Source: Chloranthus sessilifolius (lineage: Eukaryota; Streptophyta; Magnoliopsida; Chloranthales; Chloranthaceae). From it: a DNA stretch of 64,000 bases. The position numbers and the translations under genes are program-made. Positions 36,301-45,835 of this stretch are shown piece by piece (within the stretch, counting starts at the first letter, position 1; the number at the start of each line of letters is the position of its first letter). A model generated the notes under the pieces. That model saw nothing but the letters and a program-made list of their open reading frames with translations. It did not search any database and had not been told where the DNA came from. The stretch is taken from the NCBI GenBank assembly GCA_021018995.1, contig CM037589.1, forward strand, positions 11,051,001 to 11,115,000, in the 5' to 3' direction.

Positions 36301-39300
36301 AAACTGGTATCTTAATGTGTAAACCCGCGATTACACCTACTAAGCAGAATCACCTACTTAATGGAGAAGAAAGTAAACTCTTCAAGGATGGATGTATGTA
36401 TCAACAATTGTAGGGAAGCTCATCGATCGGACTATGACACGCCGAGATATTGTGTATGTTGTGAGTGTGGTGAGCCAACATATGCATTCGCCAGAACAAC
36501 TCACTTGGATGTTCCGCATAGGATTTTGAGGTATTTAAAAGGGTAGCCCAAGAAGGGGGCTACCTATAGTAATCATGGACATCTGGATGTCGATGCTTTT
36601 ACTATGCTGATTGGGCCGACTCATAGAGTGCTAAGAGGTCTACTTTGATGATTGCACATTTCCAGGTGGGAACCTAGTCACGTGGAAGAGCAAGAAGCAG
36701 CACGTTATCTCCAGCTCGAGTGTTGAAGGAGAGTACAGAGTCATGGCCCAGAATACTCATGAAAGGACGTGGCTTAGATTTATCTTAGCTGATTTCGAAA
36801 TAGATGTCAAACTCTCCATGACTCTTTATGAGGACAATGAGGTTGCACTTCTTAATGCTGAAAATCATGTATACCAAGAAAGAACCAAGCACATAGAAGT
36901 CGAGTATCATTTTATTCGCAAGAAGATTGAGTCAAAAAAGTTTTGTATACTACAAGGGAAACCAGAAGATCAGTTGGCTCACATTCGCACAATAGTTAAT
37001 AGCGCAAAACCACTGTACGACATCAACTCCAAGTTGGGCATGATGGACGTGTAAGCACCGACTTGAGGGTGAGTGTTAGTGTGTCATATCCTTTAGTGAG
37101 TGTTGTGTAGATAGCAACAGTAGGATCTTTCATTTAAAACCCATCTATTCTCTATAATGTATAAAAGCCCCATCCTCTAATTCATCGAGAAAAAAAAAGG
37201 CATCCTTTTGAGAGAGAGAGAGAGACGTTGATGAGAAAGGAAAGGAAAGAAAAGAAGAAAACAACAAATAACATACATGATCTCGGAGTTTGCAAGTTCT
37301 CGGCGGGGTAGCTGGCTGGCAGGAGTGACAAGCAAGGTCGAGGGAAGGAGGCTCTAAAGAGAATAGAGGAGAGGGCAAGGTTTAAAAAACCATCATCAAA
37401 TCAGTGTGGTTGGAATCTTATGATCCACGATCTGGATCTTACGATTCATATCGGATCGGGACATTTATGATCTGTCCCCCTGGAATGGACGATCCTCAGA
37501 TCCGAATCTTACGATCCACGATCCCGTGATCCCAACTAGATCGTATATCTTCAACAAAAAAAAAAAAATTGAATAAAAGTAACTTGTAAAATTGCTAGGG
37601 GTTGAAAATAAAAGTTACTTTATGATAAAAGGAAACTTTTAAAACAAATTACCCGATATCTCATATTCTATTGAAAATATTTCAAGGTTTTGTTTGTCTT
37701 CTTCTTCCCCAAAAAAGTAAAAACCGTATTCATTTTCAAATATCTTCCTCATATGAACTCAGATTTCGATGTCATTTGCTACAAAAGCATTCTTTTGTCA
37801 AGGGCTATGAAATATATATGTAGTTTGCTAGCTTTGGAGGCTCTTGAAGAAATACCAATTTTCAGCCAACTTCTCAAGTATGGAAAAAGAGTTTTTCTAT
37901 ACTTTTGTTATGAAATCACTAATGTCTATCATCTATTTTGAGTTCTCATCAAGTACGAGCATGCCCACTTGGCGTGTAAGTCAAAGTAAAGCAAAGGCTA
38001 GTAAACAAGAAAATCTCGCGTGGGAGCATTGTCCTAGAATCTATGATAAGTTGGAATGAGTTTGAATTGAAGTTTGAACATTGAAGCTTTTTATTATGCA
38101 TCTTCATTTTGGGCTTGATATTTTCAATGTTTGATTACATGTATCCATGTATGGTATACGGTTTGAAAATGTAATTGTTTACTATATACGGTATTATTTC
38201 ACTTATTTTGGGTAAATTTCATCATAGTGCAATGTTTTAGATTTATTATATATTTTTCATATTTTTTCTATTAAAAAAATATTTTATTACATCTTACGAT
38301 TCAACGATCCAACAATCCAATCCGATAAACAAAAACAAAATCGATCCACCCATAAAATTTGATTCTAACAACATTGCGTCAAATACTTTTAAATGAAGTG
38401 GAAATAAAAAATATAAATTAAACGTCGCAAAAATCGGCGGTATCAGTGTGACATCAATTCAGCGATTTTTTCTGATTTTTTAAAAAAATATCGATTTACT
38501 GCGATATATAATAATAATAAAGAAGGTGTGAGTGAACTAACTAACAACTTACAAGACCCTAATCTTTTACCTATCTCTCACTTTTCTTCTTTTTCTAACC
38601 CTAACTTTCTCAAACGCTCTCAACAATCCAACTTAGAAATTCTAACTGAAAATTGCATTGCTAATATAGTCATTGACAGTGTTACCTTGGCACTTCTACT
38701 TTTGGAATTTTTGTCATGTCGACATTCTGTGGCACTTGGACACTCCTCAAACAACACGACACTCGGACACTCATCAAACAGCACGACACTTATATAAATA
38801 TATCATCAAAATGCTCATCGTTTTGACAACGATAAATGAACTTCATTTCACAAAAAAAAAAATTGTATAAAGGTTAGTAACTACTAAATAAAGGTTTGGA
38901 TCGTTAAAAATAATTTTTATGATATAGTGTACTTTTATTTAGGTTCATAACATATATTATGTATCTTTTGATTGCATATCTTAGTTGGCTCTTTAAGATT
39001 TTCCTTCAATATTTTTCTATATATGTTCTATTTATCTAATTTCCTCTTCTTAAGGTTATGCCACCGTATTAAAATCTTTAGAAATTAGTGTGCCAAACAT
39101 CTATTGGCACATTGACACTTGACACTCGTGCCACATGTCTAGTTAACATTGGTCATTGACGAGGTTTATAGTCAGCTGTCAACCCAATTATAACTCTACT
39201 CCTTTTTCATCCAAGCATGGGACCAGTATTGGTGGAGTAATAGAAGGGGCAGTATCAAAGATCATATTGTGCAGTATATGTTTGGTCTATCAATCAGACT

Positions 39301-40330
39301 ATCATAGAGACCAACTTAGAGACAGTCATCGAGCTATCCACGGAACCATTTTCAGGTCCATCCATGAGAACATTGTAGAGACCAACTGTACGCAATCTCC
39401 AAGGCATCAAACTATCAAAGTACTCTAAAATTTGGGAGCTAAAATCCAATCAAGGGGCAAAGAATAGGGCACTCAACAGTCACCAAGAAAATGTTTTTCC
39501 TGAGGTTTAGAAGTTGCAATCAAAATATAAAAAAAAGCAATGGCTCTCAAATGCTTCATTCTAAGGTTGGGATAAGAAAGGACGGAGCTATCCATGGAAG
39601 CACATATGCAATTGATGGGTTTTTGGACTCAAGCAAATTCAAATCTCTTGGTTGTCGCCAGAACCTTTTGAGAAGCAAATTACACTGCAGATTCCCTTGC
39701 AAATAAAGGAGGGCACATTGGAAGGTCTTCTAATTGAAGATTCTTTGAATATGGAATAAAGCGGAAGCTTGACTTATGGCGCTATTTAGTAGAGTTATGT
39801 ACTACTTTTGCTTTGAATTTGTTTTTTTCCTTTTTTTGCCATCAAGCTCCTTGCTTTGCCATTTCTTAATGCTTCTATTTAATACATATTGTTTTACAGA
39901 CTAAAAAAAAACTAAAACTACATCAAGGTTTCGAATATCTTTCGGGAGTTTTTCCCTGTCTAATGGAAAAGAGAAGCATTCAAAAATCACGTCACATCAA
40001 CTACAAAATAGCTTGGTGAGTAATTAATTTGCAAAAAAAAACACAGATAATACAAAAAATCAGCAACGAACTCCCTGCACAACAACAGGTCAAACGAAAA
40101 ATCGAAAAAAAAAATGTAAAAATAAAAAAAATCACTGCAAATCCAACGCGAATTAGCGCATCAAACCATGCGTATTGAAAACAACAACATAAAGCATTAC
40201 CATATCATAATATGATTAATACAGAAATCTGTAAAAGAACAGTCATTTATGGGCAGAAAAAAAAACCAAATATCAGAATCAACAAAGAAGCTACTACTTC
40301 AGCAGGTCTGTTTACTTACCCTCCAGACAT
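27041..40330 (-). CDS. RPS12: Cytosolic ribosomal protein eS12 (four exons)
   Basis: Minus-strand exons are 40330-40320 (ATG plus 8 nt), 30718-30424, 27264-27199 and 27100-27041. All junctions are GT-AG and the lengths (11+295+66+60) give 143 residues plus stop, the family's normal size. The product is the small-subunit protein eS12. Recognisable parts are [45 protein letters not shown], then [18 protein letters not shown], ending [15 protein letters not shown]. The L7Ae/eS12 fold covers most of the chain after an Ala-rich N-terminus. The start was chosen because MSGG joins DEG across intron 1, matching plant eS12 N-termini (MSGDE-like). Introns are 9.6, 3.16 and 0.10 kb; the first two are full of transposon debris. 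No coding lesions are seen. Confidence 0.95.
27358..27382. repeat. TA microsatellite in RPS12 intron 2
   Basis: About 12 TA units just after a GTGTGTGTGTG run at 27341-27351, roughly 95 bp from exon 3 (27199-27264). Confidence 0.9.
28825..29245. repeat. Diverged tandem duplication, period about 215 bp, RPS12 intron 2
   Basis: 28825-29039 and 29040-29245 align along their length (AAGG[T/C]TTTTAAA, GGACCTGATA, GAAATCAACAGAAACAGATG-like block, TTTGTTACTTTA[C/T]GCTATTAAATATTAC) with numerous substitutions and small indels. It is non-coding. Confidence 0.85.
30340..30394. repeat. TA microsatellite next to an RPS12 splice donor
   Basis: About 27 TA units end 29 bp into intron 2 from the exon-2 donor (exon 2 ends at 30424 on the minus strand). 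As an AT self-pairing tract beside a splice site, it could form a stem in the pre-mRNA. Confidence 0.95.
30719..32729. other. RPS12 intron 1, part near exon 2
   Basis: No coding sequence. It contains the 95-bp tandem duplication at 31411-31598 and otherwise unremarkable AT-rich sequence. Confidence 0.5.
31411..31598. repeat. Tandem duplication, period 95 bp (2 copies)
   Basis: Both copies start ACCACAGGAAGTTTCTCTGG and run through GGTGATCAC to TCTCGCAT, with a few substitutions and short indels. Located in RPS12 intron 1. Confidence 0.9.
32730..33140 (+). pseudogene. LINE RNase H-like fragment
   Basis: Two plus-strand pieces in different frames recall the RNase H domain at the C-terminus of plant non-LTR retrotransposons: [13 protein letters not shown] (the GDSxxV-like strand) near 32890-32930, and [14 protein letters not shown] (the xxNxxADxLA helix) near 33045-33085. 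Stops lie between them. It is antisense to RPS12 and sits in its first intron. Confidence 0.65.
34538..34772. repeat. Tandem duplication, period 125 bp
   Basis: 34538-34662 and 34663-34772 share GATCATTTTTTTA, TTAGTGATGGATTTCCTAAT and GGACATGTATGACTCTAGTT. The second copy lacks about 15 bp. It lies just upstream of the copia protease remnant. Confidence 0.85.
34720..37060 (+). pseudogene. Ty1/copia polyprotein remnant
   Basis: Plus-strand fragments in changing frames follow copia order. The protease region reads [15 protein letters not shown], where the usual DSGA is DSET. Next come [20 protein letters not shown] (gag-pre-integrase side) and GHLDV...[17 protein letters not shown] with SIVDN (start of the integrase core). 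The middle of the element is deleted. Then come reverse-transcriptase pieces (VVYVDDLS near 36116, [13 protein letters not shown]) and the RNase H end ([27 protein letters not shown]). Stops and frameshifts are frequent. It is antisense to RPS12, inside intron 1. Confidence 0.88.
37074..37265 (+). repeat. Probable start of copia 3' LTR
   Basis: A TGTTAG start follows the polypurine-like GACTTGAGGGTGAG directly after the RNase H end, exactly where a copia 3' LTR belongs. A TATA-like TATAATGTATAAAAG lies about 80 bp in. The right border is uncertain; AAAACAACA near 37265 is one candidate. No matching 5' LTR was found. Confidence 0.55.
37402..38376. mobile_element. hAT-like non-autonomous element, 975 bp
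   Basis: The left end CAGTGTGGTTGGAATC and the right end (reverse complement CAATGTTGTTAGAATC) match at 13 of 16 positions. The flanks CATCAAAT (37394-37401) and CGTCAAAT (38377-38384) form an 8-bp duplication with one mismatch. Subterminal GATCC/GGATC motifs occur at both ends (37427-37540, 38285-38350), as is usual for hAT elements. No transposase frame. It is inserted in RPS12 intron 1. Confidence 0.72.
38681..39148. repeat. Dispersed repeat, copy 2 (RPS12 intron 1)
   Basis: Homologous over its length to 21828-22317. Both start GTTACCT...CACTTCTACTTTTG and end CGTGCCAC[G/A]TGTCTAG. There is no coding potential, and the element class is not clear. Confidence 0.85.
39480..39912 (+). pseudogene. 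LINE 3' end with RNase H tail and poly(A)-like end
   Basis: In one plus-strand frame, 39672-39720 reads [16 protein letters not shown], the closing helix of plant LINE RNase H domains. It is followed by about 180 bp of 3' UTR-like, T-rich sequence and an A-rich end (CTAAAAAAAAACTAAAAC near 39901-39915). Upstream pieces from about 39480 are frameshifted. It lies about 400 bp from RPS12 exon 1, antisense to the gene. Confidence 0.65.
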
Positions 40331-40490
40331 TTTAAAAGTCGAAGTAGTGCTCTAACTCCTCTTCTGTGATGCTACAGACAGATGAGACTCTAATCAGTGA
40401 ATATAAATCGTGAAATCAAAACAACGAATAAATCAAAATTCGAAGAGTACATGAAAGATATTGAGATTTAAGAAGGCGAGAATCTAACAT

Positions 40491-40548
40491 TTAGGGTTTC
40501 AGGCGAGAGGGTGGCAAGTTCCTCTACCTCTACGAAACTATTTATATT
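40491..40548 (-). promoter_or_regulatory. RPS12 core promoter: TATA element and telo-box
   Basis: On the minus strand a TATA-like AATATAAATAG lies at 40538-40548, and about 40 bp downstream the telo-box AAACCCTAA occupies 40491-40499. Telo-boxes near the transcription start are a hallmark of plant ribosomal-protein genes. Transcription should begin around 40510, giving a 5' leader of about 180 nt. A CTGTCTGTAG just upstream of the start codon could be the acceptor of a leader intron, but no clear donor is seen. An upstream ATG lies in the leader (AAATGTTAG). Confidence 0.7.
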
Positions 40549-40559
40549 GGGGCTTTTTG

Positions 40560-42189
40560 ACGTTTCCATCCCTAGGGCTGTTTTTTTTGGCCGAACCGAC
40601 CTCGGACCGAACTGCCGGTTTTGGTCCGGTGTGGACGGGTACCGGTTTGAGTCTGGTTTAATAAAAAGAAAAACGGAAAAGTTCAATTCATATTAGGCTC
40701 CTAAGCCGAAATCTATCGAACCAAATCGATTGTAAGTAATTTTTTTTTAACATATATATATAATCAACTTGAGTCAAGCAGATGCTTTGGCCTCCTAAAA
40801 ACAAACAAATTTGATCCGTAAGTGACACCATTTGTGGAACCATCATCTTTTCATCTCTTCTTCATATATTCTTCTCTACCTAAACTCCGATTAATTAGAG
40901 TGAATGTGATGTATTTATTTTTGTTATCTGTTTTGAAAAGGGTGAATAGGTTATAAACGTAAAATGATTTCAGAATAAATGAAAATAATAAGTGTAAAAC
41001 AAGTTGTAAAATTGAGAATATTTTGATGTGTAAGTAAAACTAATAGGAAAGTCGAAACCGACCGAACCAAATCGAAACCGAATCGAATAGAGTTGGTTTG
41101 GTTCAACTGTTGGACAATTTGGTTTGGTTTAAATATTTAAAAACTGATTAGAATCGATTTGATTTGTGATTTTGGTTCAAAACCGATCAAACTGAACCGA
41201 ATACAAAGTACACAAACCGAACAGTGAGCCGGTTGACTAGAGTACAGCCCTTGACTAACACCAAAATGGAAATTTGTACTTTGTGATATAAGAGTTGTAC
41301 TTCATCTTTTCCAACATCAACGAAACTGCTCCGAGTCAAACCAACCCAAATGACCAAAATGCCCCCGAAATGTAGTAAGGACGAGGGGTATTATCGGGTC
41401 AGTTTTCATGTTAAATTGAAACCGAACCGATAAGCCTCCAAACCGAAACTGAATTGATAACTATTACTTAGGTAAATCCTATTTTCTTTTTTAAGAAAGG
41501 AAAACATATTTTTGTATGCACCTAAGTAATATCCTATTATCAGTTTCTTATCGATTTGGTTTCGAGTTTTTACGTCAAAATCAAAATCGAACAAATAACT
41601 CGATAAGTCATTTTTCCAAAATCGAACCGATATGCCCTAAAACTGAAACCGAACCAAAATTTCGATTGATTTCGATTGGTCAGGTATATTCGGTTGGTTT
41701 TCTGCACAACCCTAATAGGGACTAGGGAGTAGGGAGGGAACTGAATCATGTACTATGTTGAGGTTGGCTCTTATAAGAGCAGAAGGAGCTCTTTGCCTAC
41801 TCTCTATCAAAACAGATTCATGTACTATGTTGAGGTTGGCTCTTATAAGAGCAGAAGTAGCTCTTTGCCTGTTTTTTGTCAAAACAGATTTGCTCAGAGA
41901 TAGAGCAAGAATAGAGCAATTTTATCATTTAAAACAATTCTCCATAAGAGAAACTGAGGTAAGGAATTGTGTTATCAAATGTAAAAATAGTTTTCAGCGG
42001 AAGCCTAAAAAGTGAAGAAGCTACTCTATCCCCTTGAAGAGCTAACCCAAACGCAGCCGTAGATGAGCTTGGAGCCAAGAAACTCTAGATTTATGGAAGG
42101 GACTTTTCTAAAAAGTGGTCGATCCGATATCGCATTGGCTGATGCAATATCAGAGTGGCCAATCAACTTTTTTCCTAAAATAGTTAATT
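40560..42189. other. Intergenic sequence with degenerate CCGAACCG repeats
   Basis: Stretches at 40580-40670, 41050-41230 and 41405-41715 are filled with variants of AACCGAACCGA/TTTGGTTCGG, a common pattern in old plant repeats; similar text occurs at 49380-49500 and 55180-55250. A 72-bp tandem duplication lies at 41746-41889. No gene is seen. Confidence 0.55.
41746..41889. repeat. Tandem duplication, 72 bp (2 copies)
   Basis: 41746-41817 and 41818-41889 share TCATGTACTATGTTGAGG and CTCTTATAAGAGCAGAAG with a few substitutions. Each contains the palindrome CTCTTATAAGAG. Confidence 0.93.
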
Positions 42190-44735
42190 CAAAATCGAAT
42201 CAGTTGATGAGATATCGAATCTTATGTTTTTAACATTAAAAAGTTAATTATTATTTCTCAACACATTAATGGTGTATAAAAATCGTCCACCTTTCATTTT
42301 ATGATGATGTTTGATAATTGTTTGAGGATAATAGTTGAAGACACTCTATGCTGGAGAAAGAGATAAATGAGGGAGAAAAAAAGGCGTCGTGGCTATTTTA
42401 GTTATTTTGGCAATGGCTTGACTCATGGTTGACCTTTATAATATTTATAAAATTTACCCCCTTTTTTACTTATTTATAAATAATCTCCAAATTTATTGTT
42501 TTATCTTTAAATAATACTTTGAGTTAAGTGGTTTCGATACTCGTTCTTCACGTTATTTCTCACCCTTATATTTATAAGGTGTGGGTTAGATTTCGTTAGT
42601 TAATTCTCACCACTGTAGTTGGTGCTCCTTTAAGCTGTTCCGTAATTGTTATATGTGTGCCTACTCCTCGATTCTTGAGACTGTCTCAGCCGAATGGCCG
42701 TATAAAAAAAAACACTTCTGAGTTACTTTTTCGTTAATTTTCATCTCTAAAAAATAAGTGCACTTATCACTTACATTTTATTTTTTTTTCGTGTTAGAAA
42801 TACTTGTCTAATGTCAATTTACTTTTTTTAGAGACAGCAATTACCGAAACAATAACTAAAGGTGTTATTAAACAGAAAACTATTAATTAAAGAGTTATTT
42901 ATAAATAAGTGAAACACCGGATGATATTTATAAATATGCCAAACATTATAAGGGAATATGCAAAAAAAGTCTAATATTATATTATGTCTTCCAATATATT
43001 TTAATCTGGAGGGGTGCCTCTCTTGAGCCGAAGGAGCATCCCCAACGTCTAAAAGAGTCTTTTTTGAGATTAAGGCGTTTCAAATGAAGATTTGTATTTT
43101 AAACTACCATTTGAAAGAATACATGACTGAAATCTTTCTATAAGCTAAAAACAATACACAATTAAAAAAGCACAGTAATAAATATAATCTCCGTCTCTCT
43201 CTTGCTTTCTTAATTTTCTTTCTCTAAAGAGTTTGTGTAAGAGAAAATCGTGTGATAGGTTTTCTTTCAGCACACATTTTTTTTGTTAATCCCAGGAGCA
43301 GCTCATCATTTGCACTTGTCATAGCCAATGATTTAAGACTATAAATGCTTTTGAACCGCTTTTAAGGGGAAATTTATATTTTTGATCCTATAAGTTTGTT
43401 TATTTGCGGAATCAATTATATAGTTTGAAATTTTACAGAATAGGCCACTCTAAGACAAGCCATTTTCATGTCAGCACTGACCTGCTTTTTTATATTATAT
43501 TATATATATATAAATATTTCATTATTTTTTGTAGTCCCTTTTTTCAATTCTGACTCCGGTAGGTAGCCCAATGAACAATAACCAATTGTGATTATTTAAA
43601 CCAATTGTAACTCATGAAAGAAATTAAAGAGAGAAAAAAATAGAATATTGAACAAACAAAAGTGGCCGCTATCTTAAGTTAGCGGTCATATTAGAGTGTC
43701 CCTTATTTGATAACTATCACGCATCTGTTATCTCAACCAATTGTAATTATTTAAACCAATTGTAATCCATGTTAAAATTTTAAAATACAGAATAAATAAA
43801 ATTAAAAAGATAAGAAGAAGATAGAAATATAGAACAAACAAAAGCATTATTTAATATAACGACCTATTATCCTAAGATAGCGGTCATATTAGAGTGTACC
43901 TTATTTGATAACTATCACACATCAATTATGTCAATCAATTGTAATTATCTAAACTAACTAATTGTAATTATTTAAATCAATTGTAACTCATATTAAAATT
44001 TTAGAAGAAAATAAAAAAAAAAAGATTAAAGAGAGAAGTAAAAGATAGAAATATAGAACAAATAAAAGCTTTGCTATCTTAAGATAGCGAAGTTAGTGGC
44101 GGCTCGCTTTAAGATGTTTGAAATAAATGATTGTGGTAGTTATAAAATAAGGTACACTCTAATACCACCGCTATCTTAAGATAGTGAACCGTTATCTTGT
44201 CGTTATCTTAAGTTAGTGGCTCGCTTTAAGATAGTTGGTTGAGATAACTTATGTGATAGTCATCAAATAAGATACACTCTAATACAGCTGCTATCTTAAG
44301 ATGGCGGCTCGCTATCTTAAGTTAGCGGCTCACTTTAAGATGGTTTGTTGAGATAATTGATGCGTGATAGTTATCAAATAAGGTACACTCTAATAGGACC
44401 CACTATCTTAAGCGGCCGCGTTTGTTTGATCTATATTTCTATCTTCTTCTTCTCTCTTTTATTTTTTTTTATTTTCTTTTGTATTTTAGAACTATTGTAA
44501 GATAGCGGGCCGCTATCTTAAGAAAGCGATCGTTTTTTTTATTTATTTCTATCTTCTTCTCTCTTTCATCTTCTTTTTATTTTCTTTTGTATTTTAAAAA
44601 CAACGCAAAATAAACATATAACAATGTAAAAATAAGTCGGTGATGACGTAGAAATGGCTTGGCTTGGAACTGGCCTATTCTACAAAGTTTCAAATTATAG
44701 GAACGTTTATGCAAATAAGCAAACTTATAAGACCG
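42190..44735. repeat. Tandem duplication unit 1 (flank plus fold-back element)
   Basis: The flank 42190-43367 matches 44740-45717 (for example CTTATGTTTTTAACATTAAA, CTCAACACATTAATGGTGTA, TGCTGGAGAAAGA) at about 90%, and the following fold-back element matches the one after the second flank. Unit 1 has about 170 bp more in the flank (42505-42670), either an insertion here or a deletion in unit 2. The joint between units lies where the right terminal repeat of the first fold-back element is cut short, at about 44735. Confidence 0.85.
43368..44735. mobile_element. Fold-back element A with CTTAAG palindrome arrays
   Basis: Terminal inverted repeats of about 105-118 bp (43368-43485 and 44632-44735) carry the GGCTTGGAGCTGGCC/GCAAATAAGCAAACTTATA sequence in opposite orientations. 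Inside, left-arm sequence (ATAGAAATATAGAACAAA, AACCAATTGTAATTATTTAAA) returns inverted on the right (GATCTATATTTCTATCTTC), so most of the element can fold back. The centre is a tandem series of units with GCTATCTTAAGATAGC-like palindromes joined by GTTGAGATAA, GATAGTTATCAAATAA and GGTACACTCTAATA. There is no coding frame. The long ends recall Mutator-like MITEs; the class is inferred. Confidence 0.78.
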
Positions 44736-45790
44736 AATCGATTGATGCGATATGATGCCAACGCAATATCCAATCTTATGTTTTTAACATTAAAAAATTA
44801 ATTATTATTTCTCAACACATTAATGGTGTATAAAAATTGTCTATCTTTCATTTTATGATGATGTTTGATAATAGTTGGAGACACTATGCTGGAGAAAGAT
44901 TAAAATGAGGGGAAAAAAAAGGGAGTAGTGGCCATTTTAGTTATTTTGGCCATGGCTTGGCTCATGGTTGATCTTTATAATATTTATAAATTTTATCTCA
45001 TTTTTTTACTTATTTATAAATAACTTCTAAATTTATTGTTTTGTGAGGCTGTCTTGGCCGAATGGCCCTATCAAAAAAAAAATCGTTAATTTTCATCTCT
45101 AAAAAAAAAGTGCACTTATCATTTATATATATATATATTTTTTTTTCATGTTAGAAATGCTTGTCTAATATCAATTTACTTTTTTTTTTTGGAGACAGCA
45201 AATAACGGAACAATAACTCAAGGTGTTATTAAACAAAAAACTATTAATTAAGGAGTTATTTATAAATAAGTGAAACACAGGGTGATATTTATAAATATGC
45301 CAAACATTTTAGGGGAATATGCAAAAAAATCCTAATATTATGTTATGTTTTCTGATATATTTTAATCTGGATGGGTGCCTATTTTGAGCCGAAGGAGCAT
45401 CCCAACGTGTAAAAGAGTCTTTTTTGAGATTAAGGCGTTTCAAATGAAGATTTGTATTTTAAACTATCATTTGAAAGAATAAATTTTTCTATAAACTAAA
45501 AACAAGTCACAATTAGAAATATAATGTGCATCTCTCTTTTGCCTTCCTAATTTTCTTTCTTTAAAGAGTTCGTGGATCGAAAAATCGTGTGATACTGGCA
45601 CACATTTTTTTGTTAATCCAAGTAGCAGTTCATCATTTGCACTTATCATAGCCAAGGATTTAGGATTATAAATGCTTTTGAACTGCTTTTGAACCATTTG
45701 ATAGGTGCACTTTAAGAGGGAAATTTGCATTTTCGGCCCAAGCCAGCTCCAAGCCAAGTCATTTTCATGCTAACACCAACCTATTTTTTC

Positions 45791-45835
<45 letters not shown>

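Noticed and set aside
40511..40696. 61-codon plus-strand frame divergent from RPS12
   Set aside because: Overlaps the RPS12 promoter and CCGAACCG-type repeat sequence; no recognisable protein.
40575..41250. Possible element bounded by AGGGCTGT ends around CCGAACCG repeats
   Set aside because: The end motifs are short and the flanks do not form an 8-bp duplication.
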